DNA of 7,501 nucleotides, taken from assembly GCA_047629355.1 (NCBI GenBank), contig JBLHWU010000278.1, positions 1-7,501 of the forward strand, read 5' to 3'. A program made the translations under genes and the position numbers. Below, in pieces: positions 1 to 6,128 of the stretch; the stretch's first letter is position 1; the number at the start of each line of letters is the position of its first letter. Below the pieces are notes generated by a model. It saw only the letters and a program-made list of their open reading frames with translations, had not been told where the DNA came from and did not search any database. Source of the stretch: CAYUNA01 sp047629355 (GTDB lineage Bacteria; Bacteroidota; Bacteroidia; Chitinophagales; Saprospiraceae).

Positions 1-27
1 TTGTCCTTTTCCCTTTAAAAAAACACA

Positions 28-65
28 AAAAATAGTTCCGTAACGAAGGCTATGCAACGATTTTT
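28..65 (+). repeat. 38-bp imperfect palindrome, left copy
   Basis: Two 14-base arms flank a 10-base centre. The arms, AAAAATAGTTCCGT (28-41) and ATGCAACGATTTTT (52-65), can pair with each other at 11 of 14 positions plus one G-T wobble. The reverse complement of 7451-7488 matches this copy at 33 of 38 positions: both arms are identical and all five differences fall in the centre. The ATG at 52, the first in-frame ATG of the ABC gene, lies inside this repeat, which argues against it as the true start. Probably a dispersed intergenic element; family unknown to me. Confidence 0.8.
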
Positions 66-141
66 TGAATTCTTTAAAAGAAAAAATTACGGCGCATTAT
101 GGTCCAACTTATTAAATCGTTTTTACTTATCATTAAATAAT

Positions 142-789
142 ATGATTCACTTAAATAATATTAAGCCGATTCCATTAATCGAGACGCCAGGTGGCATTTC
201 TCCGGCGTCAGATACTTTTGGGCAGCAATTGACTTTTCAGAGACATAAAAAGTATTTGGTGATTGCGCCTTCTGGCAAGGGAAAATCAACGTTGTTACAT
301 ATTATATATGGACTGCGAAATGATTTTGAAGGGAATTTGGTGATTGATGAAAAACCAGTTGCCAATTTTGAGTATGACGATTGGTCGGAATTGCGGCAAG
401 ATAAACTGTCGATTATTTTTCAAGACTTGCGACTTTTTCCAGCATTGACGGCAATGGAGAATATTCAGTTGAAAGCGAATTTGAAAAATTTTAAAACCGA
501 AGCGGAGATAAAAAAAATGGCGATTCAATTGGAGGTGGAACATCTTTTAGAAAAACAAGCCAAAACACTTTCTTATGGTCAGCGGCAACGCGTTGCAATT
601 ATCCGAGCCTTGTGTCAGCCCTTTGATTTTCTGTTGTTGGATGAGCCATTTAGTCATTTGGATGCGTTAAATGTAAAAGTTGCCTCCGACTTGATTGAAA
701 CGGAGGTCAATAAGCAAAAATCGGGCTTAATTTTGGTCAGTTTGGAAGAGAAATATCACTTTTCCTACGACCAGGAACTCTTATTATAG
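142..789 (+). CDS. ABC transporter ATP-binding protein (215 aa), altered Walker A and H-loop
   Basis: A stand-alone ABC ATPase of the LolD/FtsE size class, expected to sit on the cytoplasmic face of a membrane transporter or lipoprotein/peptide-release complex. In order: Walker A-like APSGKGKST (residues 42-50), Q-loop Gln94 in IIFQDLRLFP, signature LSYGQRQR (143-150), Walker B FLLLDEP (163-169) with the catalytic Glu, and D-loop SHLD (171-174). Two positions depart from consensus: the first Gly of Walker A is Ala, and the H-loop His, expected about 33 residues after the Walker B Glu, is Leu in LVSLEE (about 201). I chose ATG 142 because its product begins MIHLNNIKP like typical family members. 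The in-frame ATG at 52 adds 30 residues and lies in a repeat. No permease is visible; a partner may lie upstream of the window. Family assignment is secure, substrate unknown. Confidence 0.88.
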   Translation: MIHLNNIKPIPLIETPGGISPASDTFGQQLTFQRHKKYLVIAPSGKGKSTLLHIIYGLRNDFEGNLVIDEKPVANFEYDDWSELRQDKLSIIFQDLRLFPALTAMENIQLKANLKNFKTEAEIKKMAIQLEVEHLLEKQAKTLSYGQRQRVAIIRALCQPFDFLLLDEPFSHLDALNVKVASDLIETEVNKQKSGLILVSLEEKYHFSYDQELLL

Positions 790-792
790 CCG

Positions 793-843
793 TTTGTGAA
801 CTTTATTTTAAAAAGTAAGTTTCAAATTTTCTTCTTTTTTTTT
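793..843 (+). terminator. Candidate intrinsic terminator of the ABC ATPase gene
   Basis: Arms 793-803 and 817-826 form about ten pairs with one G-T wobble and a bulged T797. They enclose an A/T-only loop and are followed by a T-rich run ending in nine consecutive T (835-843). It begins four bases after the stop codon at 789. The stem is AT-rich and therefore weak, so this is a tentative call. Confidence 0.45.
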
Positions 844-862
844 AAAACATAAACTATTGACA

Positions 863-912
863 ATCAATACTTTATTTATTTTTTTTAAAAAAAAATTAAA
901 TAAAGTATTGAT
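863..912. repeat. Long A/T hairpin, 16-bp perfect arms
   Basis: The arms ATCAATACTTTATTTA (863-878) and TAAATAAAGTATTGAT (897-912) are perfectly complementary. Just inside them a T run faces an A run, so after one T-T mismatch the stem could extend by about seven more A-T pairs. The hairpin ends four bases before the -33 element of the tRNA promoter. It could be a second terminator for the upstream gene, a cruciform-forming site, or an A/T-tract activating element for the stable-RNA promoter. Confidence 0.75.
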
Positions 913-916
913 AAAA

Positions 917-949
917 TTTGGATAAATGGTTGAAGTGGTGGTATCTTTG
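917..949 (+). promoter_or_regulatory. Bacteroidota-type promoter for tRNA-Gly
   Basis: TTTG (917-920) lies 21 bases before TATCTTTG (942-949), matching the -33 TTG and -7 TAnnTTTG elements known for the primary sigma factor of Bacteroidota. Transcription would start near 955, giving a leader of about 45 bases before the tRNA at 1000. Confidence 0.7.
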
Positions 950-999
950 CGGCGCTTCCAAAGGAAAGCAAAAATTAGAACTTAAAAACTTCTAGAATA

Positions 1000-1072
<73 letters not shown>

Positions 1073-1074
1073 CG

Positions 1075-1104
1075 AAGCCTTCAAGTTTTGAAGGCTTTTT
1101 TTTT
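1075..1104 (+). terminator. Intrinsic terminator after tRNA-Gly
   Basis: AAGCCTTCAA (1075-1084) pairs perfectly with TTGAAGGCTT (1088-1097) around a 3-base loop. Nine T (1096-1104) run through and past the end of the stem. It begins three bases after the tRNA, so tRNA-Leu probably has its own promoter or depends on read-through. A weak -7-like TATATTCC at 1130-1137 is the only candidate I see for a second promoter. Confidence 0.88.
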
Positions 1105-1145
1105 GGCATTTTACAAGTAATTGTAGAATTATATTCCACTATTTT

Positions 1146-1229
1146 ACCCGGATGGTGGAACTGGTAGACACGCAAGACTTAAAATCTTGTTCCCATTCGG
1201 GAGTGCGGGTTCGATTCCCGCTCCGGGTA
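1146..1229 (+). tRNA. tRNA-Leu (anticodon UAA)
   Basis: An 84-base class II tRNA. The acceptor stem is ACCCGGA (1146-1152) paired with TCCGGGT (1222-1228), with discriminator A1229. The anticodon stem CAAGA/TCTTG holds loop CTTAAAA with TAA at 1180-1182, reading UUA and possibly UUG. The long variable arm has a TCCC/GGGA stem (1191-1194 with 1199-1202). The T-arm is GCGGG-TTCGATT-CCCGC. CCA is not encoded. The first pair is A1-U72 rather than the more usual G-C. Confidence 0.97.
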
Positions 1230-1236
1230 CGCTTAT

Positions 1237-1272
1237 AAAGCCGTTGTAAATTCATTTTTGCAACGGCTTTTT
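1237..1272 (+). terminator. Intrinsic terminator after tRNA-Leu
   Basis: AAAGCCGTTGTAAA (1237-1250) pairs with TTTGCAACGGCTTT (1257-1270) over 14 positions with one T-G wobble and a 6-base loop. T1268-1272 forms a short T run at the end of the stem. It starts eight bases after the tRNA. Confidence 0.88.
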
Positions 1273-1363
1273 GCATTTAGGCATCTCCCTATTCCCTCCA
1301 CTTTACGAAAAACACTATCTTACCGCAGATTGAGAAAACAAGGCTATTTCCGAGACCTTTTCC

Positions 1364-1371
1364 TATTTTTG
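1364..1371 (+). promoter_or_regulatory. Possible -7 element upstream of the DUF4230 gene
   Basis: TATTTTTG matches TAnnTTTG and lies 42 bases before the start codon at 1414. No TTG sits at the usual 17-23 base distance upstream; the nearest, at 1330-1332, is about 31 bases away. This is a weak candidate. The rest of 1273-1413 holds nothing else I can identify. Confidence 0.3.
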
Positions 1372-1413
1372 ACGTCTCTAAATAGCAATCTTCTTTTATT
1401 AAAATAAACATAC

Positions 1414-2697
1414 ATGGCAGAATATTACGAAACAAAAGGTGGCGGGCCAAAACCAAAAGACAAAGGTGGACTGAATATGTGGAAAGTCGTCGTTTATGCT
1501 TCCGTTGTAGTCATTACCGCGCTGGTTTTGATGCGGTATTATAAGGACGGTCCGACGGGGAAGTATACGCACATTCCAAAAGAAGTCCAATTTGAATATG
1601 TTCCTTCTGATTTCAACGTGGAATTGGATGATGAAACAACGCTCGCCATTCTCGGCAATCCTTACCGCTACGAACGCGAGTTCAACCAACTCATTTATGA
1701 TTTTAATTTATCTTTGCTAAAGCACGTCGGCAATCGAATGGGGCTACCAGATTCTCTACGACGTATGATTACGCCCATTTATAAGAAGCACCATCCTTAT
1801 ATTCAACGGATGTACTTTGATGATTTTGTGGCATTACAAGATACTTCCGCGCAGATGTATGAGATTTGGTATGAAAACGGCAATAAAACAGCAGTTGAAA
1901 TTTTGAGTGAAGTTGCGTCAAAATATACCTGCTTTATGGTGACAAAGGTTTTTGCAGACCTTTTAAAAACAGATGAAGGACGGATATTTGTCAAAGGAAA
2001 TCGGGTGGATACGCCTTGCGGAATCGCGATGACTGAGGGCTTGAAACCTATGCTAACCAGATTGGATGAAAAAGCTGCCGTTAATGATTTTAGCCGCTCT
2101 AAAGGCTTTATGAAGGAACGTGTAGAACGAACCATTGCGGAGTTGGCAACGATGGAAGTTAGAGATAGAAAAGGCATCAACCGACAATTACAAACGAAAG
2201 TTTGGGGCATGAATGTATCGAGTTCGGATGTAGAAATTTCTGCTATTTCCGTATCTAAAATTGGGTTTAAATTAGACCGCTATTTTGATATTTCTTTAAA
2301 TGAAAAAAAGAATTTAGTGACGATTACTTTACCCGAACCAGAGATTTTATCGCAAGAGGTTCATCCTAAAATTGATAAACTCGATATTGGTTGGATGCGC
2401 GAAGTCGAAGGATTGGATTTAAATAAGAATATTGATTTGTTGCGCAAGCATTTCCGTAGAGATGTTCGAGAAAGTGATGTGATGGATAAAGCAAAAATAC
2501 GGGCGACGGAATTGATGGAAACCATGTTTTCACCACTGCTTTTTTCTATGAATAAGAAGTATAAGCTACGGGTAAAGTTTAAAAATATGCATCTGAATTT
2601 TGATGATAATCTGCCAGATGAAGAGGATGTTCCAGAACCTAATAGAATTGGAACAGAACGGAATAGTCTCAAGACCCCCAACTTAAGAAACGACTGA
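1414..2697 (+). CDS. Membrane-anchored DUF4230 domain protein (427 aa)
   Basis: A short hydrophilic Gly/Lys-rich N-terminus (residues 1-22) precedes one hydrophobic segment (about 23-40), which should act as an uncleaved membrane anchor with the rest of the protein probably outside the cytoplasm. Residues about 265-390 resemble DUF4230: an alternating beta-rich stretch, the LPEPEIL strand (306-312), then a charged helix with A-x-I-R-A-T-E-L (360-367). DUF4230 proteins are widespread in Bacteroidota but have no established function. The segment at about 45-260 is a largely helical extra region that I do not recognise, so this is longer than the roughly 200-residue DUF4230 proteins I know of. 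The C-terminal tail is acidic and Asn/Pro-rich. The ATG at 1414 follows an A-rich stretch without a Shine-Dalgarno motif. The next gene starts 22 bases after its stop, suggesting co-transcription. Confidence 0.75.
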   Translation: MAEYYETKGGGPKPKDKGGLNMWKVVVYASVVVITALVLMRYYKDGPTGKYTHIPKEVQFEYVPSDFNVELDDETTLAILGNPYRYEREFNQLIYDFNLSLLKHVGNRMGLPDSLRRMITPIYKKHHPYIQRMYFDDFVALQDTSAQMYEIWYENGNKTAVEILSEVASKYTCFMVTKVFADLLKTDEGRIFVKGNRVDTPCGIAMTEGLKPMLTRLDEKAAVNDFSRSKGFMKERVERTIAELATMEVRDRKGINRQLQTKVWGMNVSSSDVEISAISVSKIGFKLDRYFDISLNEKKNLVTITLPEPEILSQEVHPKIDKLDIGWMREVEGLDLNKNIDLLRKHFRRDVRESDVMDKAKIRATELMETMFSPLLFSMNKKYKLRVKFKNMHLNFDDNLPDEEDVPEPNRIGTERNSLKTPNLRND

Positions 2698-2719
2698 TAA
2701 GTAGTAAATTATATTCCAA

Positions 2720-3499
2720 ATGAAAAAGTCCTTTATATTTTTCCTTCTTATTGCCGTAATTTTTTCCTGTAAAAATGAGCCCACAATTGAACAGTCTAAA
2801 AAATTACCGCCTGTTGTAAAAGTGCCTGAGTTGACGGCGAAATTGGTCTGTGAAATCAGCATTGATACCGAAACGGTCTTACCTAAAAGTGAGGTTTTTC
2901 TCGAAATTGGTGCTGATAAATTAAAGATGGGTTCGCTCTTAAATTGCGACGAAATTACGCCCGCTGATTATCAAAACTACCAAATCCCAGCTAAAGCCTT
3001 AACTGCTGCAGGTGGCTGGTGGGCAGGCTATGGAGACTATTTTTATGTGGTTAGAGAAGCTGGAAATTTTGTCATAAAACAAGGTGTCATGGACGAGCAG
3101 CAAGTAGCCGCTGATTATGGCTATCGCACCCTTGCCACTTTTTCAAAAACAGGAGAAGTAATTTTCACCCAAGAGCAGTTGGCAGGCACTTATACCATTG
3201 GCTCACATGACGAAGCGTATATTTTGGTACTCAACTTAACAGCTAATAAAAAATTGGCAGGTACGCTTTACGAAATCGACGGCATGTTGCCACCAGAAGA
3301 TGAAATCGACCGTTTTCTAGCTGATTTTAAAATGAATAAATTTCAAAAATTTGATGTTAATTTGGATAAATTGACTTTTGATTCTGATTTTGGAAAAAGG
3401 AAGTTTGAAATGACAAAAGGATTTGAAAGTGTGATTTTTACCGAGAAAAAATGGGTAACGGGAGCCGCTTTTGAAATGTCGAAAATAGGGTTTTATTAA
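2720..3499 (+). CDS. Hypothetical lipoprotein (259 aa)
   Basis: The N-terminus MKKSFIFFLLIAVIFSC has a short positive region, a hydrophobic core and a Cys at position 17 in an IFSC context, a plausible signal-peptidase II site. The mature protein would be lipidated and placed in the inner or outer membrane. Lys at +2 (CKNE) is common in Bacteroidota lipoproteins. A Pro-rich linker (about 21-38) is followed by a predicted beta-rich soluble domain with an aromatic-rich patch, AGGWWAGYGDYFYVV (97-111). I do not recognise the domain family. The gene follows the DUF4230 gene by 22 bases on the same strand, so the two may be expressed together and may act at the same envelope site; that is inference only. 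Confidence 0.75.
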   Translation: MKKSFIFFLLIAVIFSCKNEPTIEQSKKLPPVVKVPELTAKLVCEISIDTETVLPKSEVFLEIGADKLKMGSLLNCDEITPADYQNYQIPAKALTAAGGWWAGYGDYFYVVREAGNFVIKQGVMDEQQVAADYGYRTLATFSKTGEVIFTQEQLAGTYTIGSHDEAYILVLNLTANKKLAGTLYEIDGMLPPEDEIDRFLADFKMNKFQKFDVNLDKLTFDSDFGKRKFEMTKGFESVIFTEKKWVTGAAFEMSKIGFY

Positions 3500-3528
3500 A
3501 AAATATTTTTCATCCTCAAACTCCTCTT
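3500..3528 (+). repeat. Shared AT/CTC block, copy 1
   Basis: Begins directly after the lipoprotein stop codon. It aligns with 6190-6218 over about 29 columns, including an identical nine-base core TCAAACTCC. There are two substitutions before the core, a one-base gap, and a small shift near the end. In the other copy this block is the 3' arm of a strong hairpin; here the matching 5' arm is missing. Confidence 0.55.
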
Positions 3529-3532
3529 GTTT

Positions 3533-3594
3533 AAATTCAAATAAGCTGTTGTTTCACAGTATTATTACCGTGAAGGTAAGTTTGTTTGAAATTT
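3533..3594. repeat. About 60-bp imperfect palindrome
   Basis: The outer arms AAATTCAAATAAGCT (3533-3547) and AGTTTGTTTGAAATTT (3579-3594) pair with wobbles and one bulge. The inner arms TTCAC (3553-3557) and GTGAA (3570-3574) pair perfectly. A separate small hairpin follows: AAAATC (3605-3610) with GATTTT (3615-3620), loop TTAC. Lying after the lipoprotein gene, these may help terminate transcription, though no strong T tract follows the 60-bp palindrome. Confidence 0.55.
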
Positions 3595-3637
3595 GAGCAG
3601 CGAGAAAATCTTACGATTTTTAAGCTTCATAAAAAAT

Positions 3638-3670
3638 AGTGCGCATTACCTACGGCAATGCGGATGTAAT
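3638..3670 (+). repeat. Dispersed hairpin element, copy A
   Basis: CGCATT (3642-3647) pairs with AATGCG (3657-3662). The 9-base interior ACCTACGGC can itself form a CC/GG inner pair. The element is homologous to 6129-6162: 25 of 33 aligned bases are identical, with one gap, and all eight substitutions are transitions. Two stem pairs change together (A-T to G-C and T-A to C-G), so the fold appears to be conserved. An alternative stem, ATTAC (3645-3649) with GTAAT (3666-3670), is mutually exclusive with the first. Confidence 0.75.
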
Positions 3671-3686
3671 TTTAAGGGGTAAAAAC

Positions 3687-3856
3687 GGTTTGTATATCAC
3701 AATGTCTACGCCGAATAATGAATGTTGAATTATAAATGATGAATAATTGAAAATAGAGTTGTGTGTTTCTTTAGGGGTCAAATAAATACAAACCTATTTT
3801 ATTGCAGATTCATCGTTTATCATTTATGATTCATCATTTGGCGTAGACAGTGATAT
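3687..3856. repeat. Large imperfect inverted repeat between convergent genes
   Basis: The left arm (about 3694-3743) and right arm (about 3807-3856) share ATATCAC, then TGTCTACGCC (3703-3712, with its complement at 3840-3849), then iterated ATGAAT/ATAAATGAT motifs. There is a 2-base indel, a 7-base indel and scattered mismatches. A nine-base inner pair, GGTTTGTAT (3687-3695) with ATACAAACC (3786-3794), lies partly offset from the main arms. The site is between a + gene ending at 3499 and a - gene ending at 3883, so it could be a bidirectional terminator, or the remnant of a small non-autonomous element. No open reading frame lies inside. Confidence 0.7.
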
Positions 3857-3882
3857 CACTTTATTAATTTATTTTGCCTTTA

Positions 3883-4932
3883 TCAGGATACCCGCCGCTC
3901 TACCCCAGCAAATTCCAGAATCAAATCCGCTCCATACGCTTTCGCTGGTGTCTGAAACCCAATCGGCGCATTTCCTGACAACACTTTTTGAGCAATATTC
4001 AAACTGGACATCGCCGTCAAGGTATAGCCTTCTGGCGTCGTCAATTGTACTTCTTTCGTTTCTCCTTTCGCATTTCTTACCCGTCCCCAAACGAGGCTTT
4101 TAGCTTTTGCTCGTTGTTCGTCAGATGGACCAGCAGGTAAACTATTGACTTTTTTGCGCGCAAAGTTTTTGACCATTTTAGTTCGCATCAACCAACCGAA
4201 CCAATTTCCCCAACGCATCCATCGCGCCTGACTCGGCTGCATGCCCGTATACGTAATGATATTTGGAATTCCTGTGCTGTAAAATGCCGTCGAAACATCG
4301 CCCCACGGAATACTCGCCACATGCGTTTTTCGATTTGGAAAATTAATCCAGCGACTATGTTTTGCCATCGGTACATTAACGATTTTTCCATCTTGTCGCT
4401 CCATACCCGGTTCCCCTAAGTTTTCCACCATCGTCATTGCTGTCCCATGAGATATACCGCCACCAACGTTCGCAAATGCCAATTCTAAATGCGTTGCATC
4501 GGGTAGCTGATTTTTCAAATAAACCGCTACCGAATCGGTTGGAACAACATCAAACCCAGTACCTGGCAGCAACATAATTCCAGCGGCAACTGCTTGACTT
4601 TGATACGATTGTGCCAGTTCAAATACTTCTATCTCCCCCGTAATATCGAGATAATGCGTATTGGTTTGCAAACAGGCTTCTATCATTTGCTTTGCCGTAT
4701 TTTTGAATGGCCCAGCAACGTGTAGCACCATTTCAAAATCAGCTAATGCTTCTTCTGTCACTGCTCGATTATCTAAATCAAAGATGTGATATTCGCAATC
4801 ATATTGCTCGGCGAGCGGTTTTATCTTAGCTTCATTTCGACCTGCTAAAACTGGAGTTAGGTCGTAATCTGAAGCATATTTTAGAATGAGGTTGCCGGTG
4901 TAACCGTTGGCGCCATAGAGTAAGAATTTCAT
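3883..4932 (-). CDS. Saccharopine dehydrogenase-like NAD(P)-binding oxidoreductase (349 aa)
   Basis: A cytoplasmic Rossmann-fold protein. The dinucleotide-binding motif GANGYTG (residues 7-13) is followed by the second strand LTPVLAGRNEAKI (25-37), whose Gly-Arg-Asn is typical of NADP-preferring saccharopine-dehydrogenase-like enzymes. Other family-like segments are HVAGPF (71-76), YLDITGE (94-100), GFDVVPTD (126-133) and GGGISHGTAMTMVE (157-170). The family includes true saccharopine dehydrogenases and trans-acting enoyl reductases, and many members have no known substrate. At 349 residues this one is the short single-domain type, so lysine metabolism should not be assumed. The ATG at 4932 opens directly onto the Rossmann strand, which fixes the start. 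It lies 124 bases downstream of the LuxE-like gene on the same strand and converges with the lipoprotein gene at 3499. Antisense and offset reading frames within it are not credible genes. Confidence 0.88.
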   Translation of the reverse strand: MKFLLYGANGYTGNLILKYASDYDLTPVLAGRNEAKIKPLAEQYDCEYHIFDLDNRAVTEEALADFEMVLHVAGPFKNTAKQMIEACLQTNTHYLDITGEIEVFELAQSYQSQAVAAGIMLLPGTGFDVVPTDSVAVYLKNQLPDATHLELAFANVGGGISHGTAMTMVENLGEPGMERQDGKIVNVPMAKHSRWINFPNRKTHVASIPWGDVSTAFYSTGIPNIITYTGMQPSQARWMRWGNWFGWLMRTKMVKNFARKKVNSLPAGPSDEQRAKAKSLVWGRVRNAKGETKEVQLTTPEGYTLTAMSSLNIAQKVLSGNAPIGFQTPAKAYGADLILEFAGVERRVS

Positions 4933-4946
4933 AATAATGTATGTTT

Positions 4947-5028
4947 AAAACCGAGTTATTTTTTAGATTGGTTTATTTCCGGATTGGAAACCTCGAAAGA
5001 ACGCTTCTCGGTTTGGAAAACCGAGTTA
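4947..5028. repeat. CCGAG palindrome and direct-repeat cluster
   Basis: The 12-base sequence AAAACCGAGTTA occurs at 4947-4958 and 5017-5028. The second copy is the 3' half of a hairpin, CTCGGTTT (5007-5014) with AAACCGAG (5018-5025), loop GGA. Between them a related, diverged unit (GGATTGGAAACCTCGAAAG, 4981-4999) can also pair with the CTTCTCGGTTT segment at 5004-5014, offering a competing fold. The cluster occupies most of the gap between two tandem minus-strand genes, so it would be transcribed if they form an operon. It could act as a terminator or attenuator, or be a repeat insertion. Confidence 0.7.
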
Positions 5029-5056
5029 CTTGGGTTATTGCAATAATAGGCATAAA

Positions 5057-6061
5057 TTAAGAAAGTACCAAAAGATTGCAACCACGCACATCACTCGCGT
5101 CCAAACGTCCCAATATTTCAAAAGAGTCATCAGCGTTGACTCGTCCTAAATCATCGGTGGCAATGAAACTACAGGTATCTAAGTTCGCGAAGTCGATGAT
5201 GTTTAAAACGCCTGTTTTGCCTGTTTTCTGAATCTGTAAAGGGTCGGTAACTTCTCTTGCCAAAACACGCATGATTGGCGATGGAAAAAATATTCCCTTG
5301 CCTTTTGAATAGGCTTGAGAGAATAACTCGGTCATGCCATATTCTGAATGAATGTTTGAAGTTTGGAAAGCCTGATTGAAAATTTGGTGCAATTCGCCTC
5401 GAGTTATTTCCTTTCGCCGGCCTTTCATACCGCCCGTTTCCATGATGATAATATTGCTCAAATCTCGTGGAAAACGTTCTGCCAAATCCAGTAGCGCAAA
5501 ACTGACCCCCATTAATAAGGTCGGAATTTTTCTTTTTTGTAAATCTTTTAAAATAGCGAGTAACTCTTCCACATTATTTAAAAAAAATCCACTTTCTGCG
5601 TACTTGGATTGTTCAATAAAATCAGCCGCCATAAAAATCAACGACGAACCAGACCGTTCCAAATAAGAAGGTAATAACGCGAGCACACAATAATCTTGGA
5701 CATTGCCATAAAACTGTTGAAAGCCGTGTCGGGCATTTTTTTTGTAAAAATCTGGAGAAAAAAGTTGGTGCGAACTGGTTGTTTCAGATGTTGTGCCGCT
5801 GCTGGAAAAAGTGGCAGCAGGCGACCAGTTTCCAGTCTTAATTTCTTTATTTTTAAAAAATTGTATGGGTAAAAACGGAATATCTTCTACCGTCGTAATC
5901 TTTTGACAATCAACATTTAATAACGAAATATATTCCTTAAAAACAGGGTTAAATGTTGCTTGATACTTGAAGACTGCCAATGCTAGTTCTGCAAAATTAG
6001 CAGGTGCTACTTTTTGAATCTTTTCAAATAAATCTTGCCTTTGTTGCGTAATTGACCTCAT
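5057..6061 (-). CDS. LuxE/PaaK-family acyltransferase (acyl-protein synthetase-like, 334 aa)
   Basis: An adenylate-forming (ANL-related) enzyme of the LuxE family, expected to activate an acyl group with ATP and pass it to a thiol. Motifs numbered from ATG 6061: phosphate-binding Ser/Thr loop SSSGTTSETTSSH (86-98), TGGMKGRR (209-216), SEYGMTEL (239-246, adenylate-binding motif), TDDLGR (302-307), and EILGR (315-319). Cys328 lies seven residues from the C-terminus in RGCNLLVLS. Luciferase-type LuxE carries its acylated Cys near the C-terminus, so Cys328 is a candidate acyl acceptor (inference). A longer form from TTG 6073 is possible, but ATG 6061 is preferred. No luxC, luxD or luciferase genes are present, so a role in bioluminescence is not supported. 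Related stand-alone proteins are common in Bacteroidota with unproved substrates. The oxidoreductase gene follows downstream on the same strand. Confidence 0.85.
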   Translation of the reverse strand: MRSITQQRQDLFEKIQKVAPANFAELALAVFKYQATFNPVFKEYISLLNVDCQKITTVEDIPFLPIQFFKNKEIKTGNWSPAATFSSSGTTSETTSSHQLFSPDFYKKNARHGFQQFYGNVQDYCVLALLPSYLERSGSSLIFMAADFIEQSKYAESGFFLNNVEELLAILKDLQKRKIPTLLMGVSFALLDLAERFPRDLSNIIIMETGGMKGRRKEITRGELHQIFNQAFQTSNIHSEYGMTELFSQAYSKGKGIFFPSPIMRVLAREVTDPLQIQKTGKTGVLNIIDFANLDTCSFIATDDLGRVNADDSFEILGRLDASDVRGCNLLVLS

Positions 6062-6128
6062 ATTTTTTTGCAAAAGAAAACGAAAACGGTTATTTTGACG
6101 TTTAAAGTAAAGAAACTACTTAATTTAT

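Noticed and set aside
28..65. Integron attC-like site
   Set aside because: The order of the core bases is GTT...AAC, the reverse of the AAC...GTT arrangement in attC, and no integrase or cassette array is present.
52..141. N-terminal 30-residue extension of the ABC ATPase from ATG 52
   Set aside because: The ATG lies inside the 38-bp repeat, the extension resembles no ABC domain, and ATG 142 gives the normal family N-terminus.
1399..1689. Minus-strand reading frame of 96 codons (also 1803-2210, 2361-2681)
   Set aside because: They lie antisense inside the DUF4230 gene, lack recognisable domains and have shadow-like composition.
3687..3856. CRISPR array from the repeated ATGAAT/AAATGAT motifs
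   Set aside because: The motifs are short, irregular and arranged as inverted arms without equal spacers.
3869..4391. Alternative-frame minus-strand reading frames at 3869-4090 and 4188-4391
   Set aside because: They overlap the clearly coding oxidoreductase gene in another frame and encode no recognisable domain.
5057..6061. Part of a bioluminescence (lux) operon
   Set aside because: Only a LuxE-like family member is present; there is no LuxA, LuxB, LuxC or LuxD, and such orphan genes are common in Bacteroidota.
6062..6073. TTG start adding four residues to the LuxE-like protein
   Set aside because: TTG is a rare start here and an ATG follows four codons later; the longer form has no supporting feature.
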